15,002 bases of DNA from an uncultured Clostridia bacterium (GCA_947630775.1 CANRIY010000029.1:1-15002); one strand, 5' to 3'. Counted from the stretch's first letter, positions 1-6,680 are shown. Made by a program: numbers and translations. Notes: a model not told the origin generated them from the letters alone.

Positions 1-1549
1 GAGGCAGAAGGCATCCGACGAGCTTTGCGATGACGATCGTCGCGAACATCGCAAGCGAGACGACCGCGCTCAACTGCACCGTGTAGCTATCGAATCCGAA
101 AAGGAGCCTGTCGATGAGCTGTAATTTGCAAAAACATGCGATGGAGAGGGTCGCGGCCAAAAGTATGGACGCCCGCATCTCCTTCCATAGGACCTTCCAG
201 GTATCTTTGATCGTCAGCTCTCCGAGTGCGAGGGAGCGGATGACCGTGACGGAGACCTGCGAGCCCGAATTTCCGCCCGTATCCATGAGCATGGGCACAC
301 ACGCGAAGAGCACGGGGCTGATCGCATTCAGCTTCCCCTCGAAGGTATTGATGATGAGCCCCGTGAATGTCGCGCTCACCATGAGAATCAACAGCCACGG
401 GATGCGGTTTTTATAGATCGAAAAGACGCTCGTTTTGAGATACGGCTTCTGCGCGGGCAAAATTGCCGCCATCCTCTCGATATCCTCGGTATTTTCCTCT
501 TCGATGACGTCCATTGCGTCGTCGACGGTGACGATCCCGACAAGCCGTCTCTCGTCGTCCACGACGGGGATCGCAAGGAAGCCGTAGTCGGAGATCTTGC
601 GCGCAACGTCCTCTTTGTCATCCTTGGTATTGGCGTAGATGACGTTGTCCTCCATGATCTCGGCGATCCGCGCCTCTTTTGGGGCGAGCATGAGATCTTT
701 CGCCGTGACGAGCCCGATGAGCTTGTTGGACGTATCCGTCACATAGCAGGTATAGATCGTCTCCTTGTCGATCGCCGTCTCGCGGATGCGGTCGAATGCC
801 CGCTCCACCGTCATATCGGGAAGGAAGCGCACGAACTCGATCGTCATGATGCTTCCCGCGCTGTCTTTGGGATATTTCAGAATTTCATTGATATAGGCGC
901 GGGTCTCGCTGTCGCTCTGTGCAAGGAGCCGCTTGACGACATTTGCGGGCATCTCCTCGATGAGGTCGACGGTATCGTCGAGGAAGAGCTCGTCCATGAC
1001 CTCTTTGATTTCCCTGTCGTTGAGCTTTTTCAGGAGCTTTTCCTGCGTGTCGCTCTCGATCTCAACGAACATCTGCGCCGCAAGATCCTTGGGCAGGATC
1101 CGGAAGAGCACGGGAAGATCCTCTTCCTTGACGTTCTCGAAGATTTCCGCAAGGTCGATCTCGTTCATCGAGGACAGAATGGGCTTTAAGACGGAGAACT
1201 TTTTCTCCTCGAGAAGGGCGAGGATCTCCTCCTCTTCCGCGATCCTCCGCGCGGCGGTCTCGGGCATATCCTCGATAATATCGACGGTATCCTCGACGGA
1301 GACGTCCTCCATGACTTCTTGGAGTTCGTCGTCGTGCAGTCCCTCGACGATCTTCTCCTGCACGGAAGCATCGAGAAGGACGATGATCTCGGCGAGGGTA
1401 TCGCTTTCGAGTGCGCGGGCAAGGGGGACGAGGTCCTCTCCCGCTTCGGATAAAATTTGCGCCGCCTCTTCGGGAGATACTTTCTCGAGAAGTTCGGCGG
1501 CGGATTCGTAATCTTTTGCAGCAAGAAGCTGCTTGATTTCATCAGACAT
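1..1549 (-). CDS. mgtE: Magnesium transporter MgtE, C-terminus cut by window edge
   Basis: Membrane channel for Mg2+ gated by its own cytoplasmic domains. The reading frame is open for 516 codons from ATG 1549 to the left edge. Visible parts: MgtE_N helical repeats (about residues 40-210), the signature YPKDSAGSIMT (227-236), two CBS domains (about 237-350), then membrane segments starting near 384, with the pore motif MDTGGNSGSQ at 422-431. The last helices and stop lie outside the window. The start is fixed by a strong ribosome binding site (GGAGGTGG) just upstream. Oddity: MgtE proteins are usually about 450 residues, but here 516 residues have passed and the membrane domain is not finished. 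The extra length is N-terminal: DTVDIIEDMPETAARRI (87-103) and DTVDLIEEMPANVVKRL (192-208) look like two copies of the same N-domain. It has its own promoter (1890-1918) and a structured leader. Confidence 0.96.
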   Translation of the reverse strand, partial: MSDEIKQLLAAKDYESAAELLEKVSPEEAAQILSEAGEDLVPLARALESDTLAEIIVLLDASVQEKIVEGLHDDELQEVMEDVSVEDTVDIIEDMPETAARRIAEEEEILALLEEKKFSVLKPILSSMNEIDLAEIFENVKEEDLPVLFRILPKDLAAQMFVEIESDTQEKLLKKLNDREIKEVMDELFLDDTVDLIEEMPANVVKRLLAQSDSETRAYINEILKYPKDSAGSIMTIEFVRFLPDMTVERAFDRIRETAIDKETIYTCYVTDTSNKLIGLVTAKDLMLAPKEARIAEIMEDNVIYANTKDDKEDVARKISDYGFLAIPVVDDERRLVGIVTVDDAMDVIEEENTEDIERMAAILPAQKPYLKTSVFSIYKNRIPWLLILMVSATFTGLIINTFEGKLNAISPVLFACVPMLMDTGGNSGSQVSVTVIRSLALGELTIKDTWKVLWKEMRASILLAATLSIACFCKLQLIDRLLFGFDSYTVQLSAVVSLAMFATIVIAKLVGCLLP

Positions 1550-1586
1550 GATCCACCTCCGCAGTTTTTTGAAAGAAGTTCAAACA

Positions 1587-1656
1587 CGCAGACGCGGAAA
1601 CAGCCCCGTACTATGCGGAACACGCCGCAAAATACGGAGATTCCCATGCGTCTACG
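1587..1656 (-). promoter_or_regulatory. Long hairpin in mgtE leader, competing with the mgtE ribosome binding site
   Basis: Read on the minus strand, CGUAGACGC (1656-1648) pairs with GCGUCUGCG (1595-1587), GGGAA (1645-1641) with UUUCC (1600-1596), CUCCGUA (1639-1633) with UACGGGG (1610-1604), and GCGG (1628-1625) with CCGC (1618-1615): 25 pairs counting G-U, with small bulges. The segment UCUCCGUA (1640-1633) can instead pair over 8 positions with UGCGGAGG (1563-1556), which is the mgtE ribosome binding site. The two pairings exclude each other. It does not show the layout of the known M-box (ykoK) Mg2+ riboswitch as I remember it. Pairing is read by eye, not calculated. Confidence 0.5.
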
Positions 1657-1676
1657 CGGCTACTTCGTCCTTTCAC
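1611..1676 (-). CDS. Possible 21-residue leader peptide upstream of mgtE
   Basis: A short ORF starts at GTG 1676 and stops at TAG 1611, inside the mgtE transcript leader and 61 nt before the mgtE start. Its support is an excellent ribosome binding site, AAGGAGG with an 8-nt spacer to the GTG. The predicted peptide begins MKGRSSRVDAW and ends YFAACSA; it has no proline run or other known stalling motif that I can name. The ORF covers the 5' arm and tip of the hairpin at 1587-1656, so a translating ribosome would open that hairpin. I do not recognise the peptide. It could be a regulatory leader peptide or a chance ORF; only conservation or ribosome profiling would decide. Confidence 0.4.
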   Translation of the reverse strand: MKGRSSRVDAWESPYFAACSA

Positions 1677-1710
1677 GGCTTTTTCCTCCTTGTTTTATTT
1701 CTCTCGGCGC

Positions 1711-1866
1711 CCCCTTGAGGGGAAAATTTTGCATTCTGCCAAAGATTGATAATCTTTGGCGCAAAATTTTCTTGGCATTTGCCCATATGTTCGGGCAAAT
1801 GCTGACCGAATGCGGGTCTCTACCCGCATGAGACGCTGTCACCGCAGGTGACTGAGGGGGTGTCGT
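1711..1866. repeat. Composite hairpin repeat inside the mgtE leader
   Basis: The outer parts (CCCCTTGAGGGG at about 1712-1722 and a 30-bp unit at 1835-1864) match the short repeat at 10274-10318, where they are adjacent. Here they are separated by about 110 bp holding three further inverted repeats: AAAATTTTGC (1723-1732) with its partner at 1761-1770 enclosing GCCAAAGATT/AATCTTTGGC (1738-1760); GCATTTGCCC/GGGCAAATGC (1775-1802); and ATGCGGGT/ACCCGCAT (1810-1829). The 30-bp unit itself contains GTCACC/GGTGAC (1838-1852). It lies in transcribed leader RNA of mgtE, downstream of ade, and has no coding content I can support. Confidence 0.75.
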
Positions 1867-1889
1867 CCCCAATCGCACGGCACCTCTTC

Positions 1890-1918
1890 ATTATACGCAC
1901 GCGGCGCAAAAAAGTCAA
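1890..1918 (-). promoter_or_regulatory. Sigma-A promoter of mgtE, overlapping the ade stop codon
   Basis: On the minus strand: -35 TTGACT (1918-1913), 17-bp spacer, -10 TATAAT (1895-1890). Start of transcription expected near 1883, giving a leader of about 334 nt before the mgtE ATG at 1549. The TGA stop of ade (1917-1915) lies inside the -35 box. Confidence 0.8.
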
Positions 1919-3642
1919 TCGTTTTCAGTTTCTTCCAAAGGGACGAATCTGCCCTTTTCGCAGTCGTAGAGCCCCTTGTCCGTAAGTTTCAGCTTCGGAA
2001 TGACGGGGAGCGCCAAAAAGGCGAGGGACATAAAGGGGCCGAAGCCCTCTTTTGCCCCCATTTCGCGGGCGTATCCTTCCATTTCCCCGACGCGGCAAAC
2101 GACTTCCTCCGCGGGCGCCGAACTCATGAGCCCCGCAATATCGAGCGCAAACACTTCTTCCCTCTCACTGCTCACGAGCGCCATTCCGCCGCCCGCCTCT
2201 TTAAGAAGGGCAACAACGCGCGCCATCGCGCCGTCGTCGTCCCCGATGACGATGAGATTATGGCTGTCGTGCGCGACGGTGATGCCGATCGCGCCGCCCT
2301 TCAGGCCGAAGCCCTTGACGAGCCCGAGCCCGATGCGTCCCGTCGCGAAGTGCCGCTCCACGACGGCGAGTTTGAGAAGATCGCTCCCCTGCACGCAGAG
2401 CTCCCCTTCGGGCACGCCGCAGAGAATTTCGGACGTATAGAGCGAGTGCGGGGTCATTCCGATGGCGCGGACCGTGCCGCCCTTTGTCACGATCCTGAAG
2501 TCGGAAGGGCAGACATCCTTGACGTGGACGGTGTTTTGAACCACGGCGGGCAGGTAGCGGGAAGCGCTCTCAAAGAGCGGTTTCCCCCCTTCGGCGACCA
2601 TCACGCCCCGCTTCCACACGGTATGAACGGTAAAATCAACGAGATCGTCCACGAGTACCATGTCCGCAAAGTACCCCGGAGCGATCGCGCCGAGATCTCG
2701 GACATGGTAGCAGGTTGCGGGGTTGATCGTCGCCATGGGTATCGCGTAGCGCGCGGGAAGTCCCGCCTTGACGAGACGGGCGAGCGCGCCGTTGATGTGC
2801 CCGCGGCTCAGATCCCCGGCATGCTTGTCGTCCGAGCAAAGCAGGAAGGAGCGGAAGTTATACCCGTCCACCGCGGCGACCCCTTCGGAAACACTTTCCG
2901 TCGAAGAGCCGACGCGGATCATCACATGCACGCCGCGCGCCGCCTTCTCACGGAACTCCACCGCGGTGAGACATTCGTGGTCGGTCTTGATCCCCGCGCA
3001 GAGGTAGGCGTCGAGGGCGGCTCCCGTGAGCGCAGGCGCATGCCCGTCCACAATTTTGCCCTTTTTTTCCGCCGCCTCTAACTTTCTCAAAACATCGTCA
3101 TCACACCCGATGACGCCCGAAAAATTCATCATCTCGCCGAGGCCCGAAAAGAGATCCCGTCCGAGCTCTTCTTCCGTCTCCCTGCCATCGATGCGCGCGC
3201 CGCTCGTCTCGAACGGGGTCGCGGGAACGCAGGAGGGAAGCTGCATCAGCACATCGAGCACGGGCGCGCCGTCCTTTGTCACTCTTCCGAGCGCCTCTTT
3301 GATGTACTCCGCCCCGCCGATGCCGCAGACGTTGACGATCTCATGCGGGTCGGCGACGACCGTCCCCGTTCCGTGCGGCACGGCAAGCGCCGTGAACGCC
3401 TCGGGGGAGAGCATACTGCTCTCGACATGGATATGCGACTCGAAAAAGCTCGGCAGAAGGTATCTTCCCCCGCCGTCATAAGTTTCCTTTCCCTCGTAAT
3501 CGCCGATCCCGACGATCTTCCCGTCCGCAACGCCGACGCAGCCCGTCTCGGTCTCCCCCGTAAAAACGTTGAATATTTTGACGTTTTTGACAACAAGATC
3601 GCATTTTTCCCGCCCCATGGCGCAATCGATGAGATGTTTCAT
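1915..3642 (-). CDS. ade: Adenine deaminase
   Basis: Deaminates adenine to hypoxanthine in purine salvage (EC 3.5.4.2), a cytoplasmic metal-dependent amidohydrolase. The 575-residue product is of normal family length. Recognised by ESHIHVESSM (68-77, metal-binding histidines), GTVVADPHEIVNVCG (93-107), MQLPSCVPATPFETSG (133-148), VDGHAPALTG (198-207), TDHECLTAVEF (220-230) and LLCSDDKHAGDL (267-278). The start at 3642 gives the N-terminus usual for the family (MKHLIDCAMGREKCDLVVKN), so it is preferred over the ATG at residue 9. There is no Shine-Dalgarno; the -10 box ends 6 nt before the ATG, so the mRNA is probably leaderless. No clear terminator follows before the mgtE promoter, so some read-through into mgtE is possible. 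Confidence 0.97.
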   Translation of the reverse strand: MKHLIDCAMGREKCDLVVKNVKIFNVFTGETETGCVGVADGKIVGIGDYEGKETYDGGGRYLLPSFFESHIHVESSMLSPEAFTALAVPHGTGTVVADPHEIVNVCGIGGAEYIKEALGRVTKDGAPVLDVLMQLPSCVPATPFETSGARIDGRETEEELGRDLFSGLGEMMNFSGVIGCDDDVLRKLEAAEKKGKIVDGHAPALTGAALDAYLCAGIKTDHECLTAVEFREKAARGVHVMIRVGSSTESVSEGVAAVDGYNFRSFLLCSDDKHAGDLSRGHINGALARLVKAGLPARYAIPMATINPATCYHVRDLGAIAPGYFADMVLVDDLVDFTVHTVWKRGVMVAEGGKPLFESASRYLPAVVQNTVHVKDVCPSDFRIVTKGGTVRAIGMTPHSLYTSEILCGVPEGELCVQGSDLLKLAVVERHFATGRIGLGLVKGFGLKGGAIGITVAHDSHNLIVIGDDDGAMARVVALLKEAGGGMALVSSEREEVFALDIAGLMSSAPAEEVVCRVGEMEGYAREMGAKEGFGPFMSLAFLALPVIPKLKLTDKGLYDCEKGRFVPLEETEND

Positions 3643-3648
3643 GCCTTC

Positions 3649-3677
3649 ATTGTACCATATATTTTAGGGGATTTCAA
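3649..3677 (-). promoter_or_regulatory. Promoter of ade, predicted leaderless start
   Basis: On the minus strand: -35 TTGAAA (3677-3672), 17-bp spacer ending in TGG (extended -10), -10 TACAAT (3654-3649). Counting 7 nt from the -10 places +1 on the A of the ade ATG at 3642. The -35 box lies 2 nt beyond the short T-run of the aspS terminator. Confidence 0.8.
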
Positions 3678-3679
3678 GC

Positions 3680-3703
3680 AAAAGGGACAGGAAAACCTGT
3701 CCC
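3680..3703 (-). terminator. Terminator of aspS
   Basis: Perfect 8-bp stem GGGACAGG/CCTGTCCC (3703-3696 and 3691-3684) with a 4-nt loop, followed on the minus strand by TTTT (3683-3680). It begins 6 nt after the aspS stop. The T-run is short, so termination may be partial. Confidence 0.75.
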
Positions 3704-3709
3704 GTCATT

Positions 3710-5458
3710 TTATTTCTTTTTGAGTTCGATGTGCACTTCGTCGAGCTGTTTCTTTTCTACGGGGGAAGGCGCATTCATGAGAAGATCCCGCGCCTTGGCG
3801 TTCATGGGGAAGGGAATGACCTCGCGGATATTCGTCGTATCGGCGATGAGCATCACCATCCTGTCCACCCCGGGAGCCACGCCCGCGTGCGGGGGAGCGC
3901 CGTATTCGAACGCCTGATAGAGGGCGGGAAATTTCTTCACGACGTCCTCTTTCCCGAGCCCGACGAGCGAAAACGCCTTGAGCATGATCTCGGGGTCGTG
4001 GTTGCGCACCGCGCCCGAACTCAGTTCCACACCGTTGCAGACGATATCATACTGATATGCGAGGATCTTCAGGGGATCCTGTTCAAACGCCTGCATCCCG
4101 CCCTGCGGCATGGAGAAAGGATTGTGGCAGAATTCGAGCTGTCCGCTCTCCTCGCCGATCTCGTACATGGGGAAATCGACGATCCAGCAGAACCTGTACA
4201 CGTTCTTTTCGAGAAGGTCGAGCCCGACCCCGAGCATCGTCCGCAGGATCCCCGCACGCTTTTGGACGGTCTGGAGCTTGTCCTCCGCGACGAGCGCGAC
4301 AAACGCGTCCTTCTCGGCGCCGAGCGCCGTTTTCCACGCCTCGGCATGTTCGGCGACGAACTTCGCGATCCCGCCCGCGGGCGCGCCGTTCTCGTCGAGC
4401 TTGAACCAGTACATGGTACCGCCTTCCGTCTTGATCTTGAACTCTTCCGCCGTCTTATCGATCCACTTTCTGGGCACGTTCACGCCGCTGACGACGATCG
4501 CCTTGACGCGCCTCTCCCCCATGAGGGGTTCGAACCCGCAGCCTGCCGCAAGCTCGGTCACGTCCGTGATGAGGAGCGGGTTGCGAAGGTCGGGCTTGTC
4601 GGAGCCGTAGACGTCGAGCGCGGTGAGATAGGGAATGCGGCGGAAGGGCGGCTTGTCCGCTTCCCAGCCGCTGTATTTTGCGAACACGGGCGGAAGCACC
4701 TTTTCGAGCACGGCGAACACATCCTCCTGTTCCGCAAACGCCATTTCGATATCGAGCTGATAAAATTCGCCCGGGGAACGGTCTGCCCGTGCGTCCTCGT
4801 CGCGGAAGCAGGGCGCGATCTGGAAATATTTATCGAAGCCCGAACACATTAAAAGCTGTTTATACTGCTGGGGCGCCTGCGGGAGCGCGTAGAACTCTCC
4901 CGGATAGATGCGGCTGGGGACGATGTAATCCCGTGCGCCCTCGGGCGAGGAACTCGTGAGAATGGGCGTGGAGATCTCCATAAAGCCCTGCTCGGTCATG
5001 AGCCGCCTCAGATCCGCAACGATCTCCGAGCGCAGAACGATCTTGTCGCGCACGGCGGGATTGCGGAGGTCGAGGAAGCGGTAGCGAAGGCGGGCGTCTT
5101 CCCCCGCTTCGACGGAATGGGAGACTTCAAAGGGAAGCGCCTGCGTCATGCGTCTGCCGAGGACTTCCACCTTTTCGGGGATGATCTCGATGAGTCCCGT
5201 GGGGAGTTTTTCGTTGGGCGAAGAGCGGAGCGCCACGGTCCCCTCGACGGAGACGGTGGACTCGGTGGGAATGTCGCGGAGCTGCGAAATGCAGGGCTCG
5301 GCTTCCGCGACGACCTGCGTCGTGCCGTAAAAATCCCGCAGAACGGCGAAGAGAAGCCCGCCCTTGTCGCGCTTGCTGTCCAGCCAGCCCGCGATCTTTA
5401 CTTTCTTGCCCACGTCCGACGCGCGCAGTTCGTTACAGTTGTGTGTTCTGAATGACAT
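3710..5458 (-). CDS. aspS: Aspartyl-tRNA synthetase
   Basis: Class II synthetase that charges tRNA-Asp (possibly also tRNA-Asn if non-discriminating). 582 residues from ATG 5458. Order: N-terminal OB anticodon-binding fold (about 15-100), motif 1 around GFMEISTPIL (158-167), motif 2 FRDEDARADRSPGEFYQLD (218-236), bacterial GAD insert in the middle, and motif 3 GVAPGVDRMVML near the C-terminus. An upstream in-frame ATG at 5500 lies inside the promoter spacer, upstream of the expected transcription start at about 5482, so 5458 is the real start; an AGG stands about 9 nt before it. Oddity: 'RADRSPGEFYQLD' has one more residue than the common 'RADRQPEFTQ', and 'ELSSGAVRNHDPEIM' with 'APPHAGVAPGVDR' are, from memory, the alphaproteobacterial type. 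Confidence 0.97.
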   Translation of the reverse strand: MSFRTHNCNELRASDVGKKVKIAGWLDSKRDKGGLLFAVLRDFYGTTQVVAEAEPCISQLRDIPTESTVSVEGTVALRSSPNEKLPTGLIEIIPEKVEVLGRRMTQALPFEVSHSVEAGEDARLRYRFLDLRNPAVRDKIVLRSEIVADLRRLMTEQGFMEISTPILTSSSPEGARDYIVPSRIYPGEFYALPQAPQQYKQLLMCSGFDKYFQIAPCFRDEDARADRSPGEFYQLDIEMAFAEQEDVFAVLEKVLPPVFAKYSGWEADKPPFRRIPYLTALDVYGSDKPDLRNPLLITDVTELAAGCGFEPLMGERRVKAIVVSGVNVPRKWIDKTAEEFKIKTEGGTMYWFKLDENGAPAGGIAKFVAEHAEAWKTALGAEKDAFVALVAEDKLQTVQKRAGILRTMLGVGLDLLEKNVYRFCWIVDFPMYEIGEESGQLEFCHNPFSMPQGGMQAFEQDPLKILAYQYDIVCNGVELSSGAVRNHDPEIMLKAFSLVGLGKEDVVKKFPALYQAFEYGAPPHAGVAPGVDRMVMLIADTTNIREVIPFPMNAKARDLLMNAPSPVEKKQLDEVHIELKKK

Positions 5459-5488
5459 ATTGCTACCTGTCTCAAAAAATTTTCCTTT

Positions 5489-5517
5489 ATTGTATGCCAT
5501 TACCGCGGAAAAGTCAA
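5489..5517 (-). promoter_or_regulatory. Sigma-A promoter of aspS, overlapping the upstream stop codon
   Basis: On the minus strand: -35 TTGACT (5517-5512), 17-bp spacer, -10 TACAAT (5494-5489). Expected +1 near 5482, giving a leader of about 24 nt. The -35 box contains the TGA stop of the SLOG-like gene (5516-5514). Confidence 0.82.
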
Positions 5518-5981
5518 GTTTTTGACATATCTTTTTCGTCCTCTTGATCCTCTATGGCGATCTCGCGCACGTCCTTTCCGTGCTTTTTCGCATAGGTGAC
5601 GGCATTATACGCCCCGCCGAACGGAAAGACAACGCCCGACAGGATGACGTCCGCCTTTTTGACGAGCAATTTGTTCGTCTCTACGATTGCATACTGCGGC
5701 GGCACATTCCGTTCTAAAAGATAGACGGAATCGTCAAAACAAGGCGGAAGCCAAAATTCTTCGTTCGGATGATAGGAGAGCGCCATTGTCAGCCTGATCT
5801 GCGGGAACTCCGCTTTGAGTTTTTTTACGATTTCACAGCATAGAGTGTCGAAATTGCCGCGGTAGCCGCTGTAAAAACAGCATACGCCGCTTTCGATCAG
5901 TTCCAAGATTGCGTTTTCGATCTTTTTCTCATTGCCCGAATAGATGTACTCCGAATGTCCGAAAAATGCGCAAGTGCCCAT
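5514..5981 (-). CDS. SLOG-superfamily (DUF1273/YpsA-like) protein
   Basis: 155 residues. The order of motifs fits the small Rossmann-like SLOG/DUF1273 group: beta strand plus 'CAFFGHSEY' (4-12, where relatives usually have FFGHRD), 'FYSGYRGNFDTLCCEIVKKLK' split around 36-56 with the glycine-rich nucleotide-binding turn, 'RLTMALSYHP' (63-72), 'RNVPPQYAIVETNKLLVKKADVIL' region (91-114) and 'FGGAYNAVTYAKKHGK' (121-136). SLOG domains bind nucleotides or nucleotide-derived ligands; the ligand here is unknown. Start 5981 is chosen because it opens directly on the conserved domain and has GGGGGTG upstream; the longer frame reaching 6182 runs through the promoter and the divergent gene. The C-terminus is acidic (IEDQEDEKD). 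Paired divergently with an XRE regulator, with shared palindromes. No terminator is visible before aspS. Confidence 0.8.
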   Translation of the reverse strand: MGTCAFFGHSEYIYSGNEKKIENAILELIESGVCCFYSGYRGNFDTLCCEIVKKLKAEFPQIRLTMALSYHPNEEFWLPPCFDDSVYLLERNVPPQYAIVETNKLLVKKADVILSGVVFPFGGAYNAVTYAKKHGKDVREIAIEDQEDEKDMSKT

Positions 5982-6000
5982 ATCTTCACACCCCCGCATT

Positions 6001-6029
6001 AGTTTACTACAATCAACGCTTTTTGTAAA
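6001..6029 (-). promoter_or_regulatory. Likely promoter of the SLOG-like gene
   Basis: On the minus strand: TTTACA (6029-6024), 17-bp spacer, TAAACT (6006-6001). The -10 is only a fair match (4 of 6). The -35 and spacer lie inside the palindrome at 6013-6036, so a bound repressor would block it. Confidence 0.55.
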
Positions 6030-6048
6030 GCGTTGACAGCCGTCAACG
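6013..6048. promoter_or_regulatory. Overlapping palindromic operators between SLOG-like and XRE genes
   Basis: Three half-sites of the type TCAACG/CGTTGA at 6013-6018, 6031-6036 and 6043-6048. The first and second form a perfect 9-bp inverted repeat (TCAACGCTT/AAGCGTTGA, 6013-6021 and 6028-6036). The second and third form a 7-bp one (CGTTGAC/GTCAACG, 6031-6037 and 6042-6048). Likely target of the XRE protein encoded at 6111-6344. Confidence 0.65.
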
Positions 6049-6068
6049 TCGAATGAATTTTTTGGGAA

Positions 6069-6074
6069 TATAAT
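6069..6074 (+). promoter_or_regulatory. Possible -10 box of the 6111 XRE gene
   Basis: TATAAT at 6069-6074, 36 nt before the ATG. No good -35 is found 16-18 bp upstream, so expression may be weak or activator-dependent. Confidence 0.45.
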
Positions 6075-6110
6075 GAAAAAAATGTTCATGGAACGGAATC
6101 GGAGAACGGT

Positions 6111-6344
6111 ATGACTTTGGCGGAAGCTGTAAGCAAGCGAATCACGGCTTTGCTTGCAGAAAAGAATTATACCCAATACCAACTGGAAAAGCGCGGAGGG
6201 ATCTCACGTTCCACCGTCAGCCTTATCGTCGCCTGTAAGCATAAAACGGTTAATTTGGATACGATTTATCAAATTGCCGCAACGCTCGGCATATCATTAC
6301 AGGAATTTTTCGACGATCCGATTTTTGATGAAGTCACAGATTAA
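6111..6344 (+). CDS. Small XRE-family transcriptional regulator
   Basis: 77 residues, nearly all one Cro/CI-type helix-turn-helix domain: 'YTQYQLEKRGGISRSTVSLI' gives helices 2 and 3, followed by 'KTVNLDTIYQIAATLGISLQEFF', the usual closing helices. No partner or ligand domain. Start ATG 6111 has CGGAG upstream at a normal distance. It is divergent from the SLOG-like gene and lies beside palindromes suited to a dimeric repressor; regulation of both genes is inferred. A terminator overlaps its stop codon. Confidence 0.9.
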   Translation: MTLAEAVSKRITALLAEKNYTQYQLEKRGGISRSTVSLIVACKHKTVNLDTIYQIAATLGISLQEFFDDPIFDEVTD

Positions 6345-6381
6345 AGCCCGTCTCCCCCGAGACGGGCTTTCCCTTATTTTT
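6343..6381 (+). terminator. Terminator of the 6111 XRE gene
   Basis: Perfect 12-bp stem AAAGCCCGTCTC (6343-6354) / GAGACGGGCTTT (6359-6370) with a CCCC loop, then CCCTTATTTTT. The stem starts inside the TAA stop codon. Confidence 0.85.
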
Positions 6382-6387
6382 CGCACA

Positions 6388-6423
6388 TGCCCCCTCCTTA
6401 GGAGGGGGGTAGGGGGGTGGGCA
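6388..6423. repeat. C-rich/G-rich hairpin repeat
   Basis: A hairpin of the form CCCCCTCC/GGAGGGGG followed by runs of six G, six G and three G. The same unit occurs in inverted orientation at 10494-10530, differing mainly in the hairpin tip. It has no coding content. Confidence 0.75.
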
Positions 6424-6461
6424 AGAGGCTGCCCCCTTTGAAGGGGTGGAGCTTGGGACAT

Positions 6462-6510
6462 CCGCATCACCCTCACCGCAAAATCACCAAATTCTTTTTC
6501 GCACGTGTGA
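6462..6510 (-). repeat. Extra copy of the helicase gene 3' end (copy A)
   Basis: 49 bp matching 8921-8969, the last codons of the helicase gene plus 11 bp beyond its stop, with 45 of 49 identities and no gaps. On the minus strand it still reads TRAKKNLVILR then a stop (TGA instead of TAA). The differences within codons are synonymous. Continues as GACGCTG, shared with copy B. A degenerate copy of the 30-bp intergenic repeat follows at 6514-6548. Confidence 0.85.
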
Positions 6511-6566
6511 GACGCTGTCGCGCGCCCTTGCGTGACTGAGGGGGTGTCCCGCGCCTTCAAGCATAT

Positions 6567-6680
6567 TGTCATTTCGAGCAAGGTGCCCGCGGCGAATAGC
6601 CGCGGGCGCCGCTGTCGAGAAATCTCCACCCTATTCTTTCCGAGATTTCTCCACTCCGCTTCGCTTCGGTCGAAATGACA
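6567..6680. repeat. Palindromic intergenic element, MITE-like
   Basis: The ends are inverted repeats: TGTCATTTCGA (6567-6577) and TCGAAATGACA (6670-6680). Inside are further inverted repeats: GCCCGCGGC/GCCGCGGGC (about 6584-6608) and a GAGAAATCT/AGATTTCTC pair (about 6618-6653). 114 bp, non-coding. This resembles small dispersed elements common in gut Clostridia as I recall them; no transposase is nearby. Confidence 0.75.

Noticed and set aside
1550..1889. M-box (ykoK) Mg2+ riboswitch in the mgtE leader
   Set aside because: The conserved elements I remember are not visible; much of the leader is a repeat element. A covariance-model search would settle it.
2260..3081. 273-codon plus-strand ORF
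   Set aside because: Lies fully antisense to adenine deaminase and has no family motif; long shadow frames are expected in GC-rich coding DNA.
3731..4852. 373-codon plus-strand ORF
   Set aside because: Antisense to aspS, with the His/Leu/Arg-rich composition of a shadow frame and no plausible start signal.
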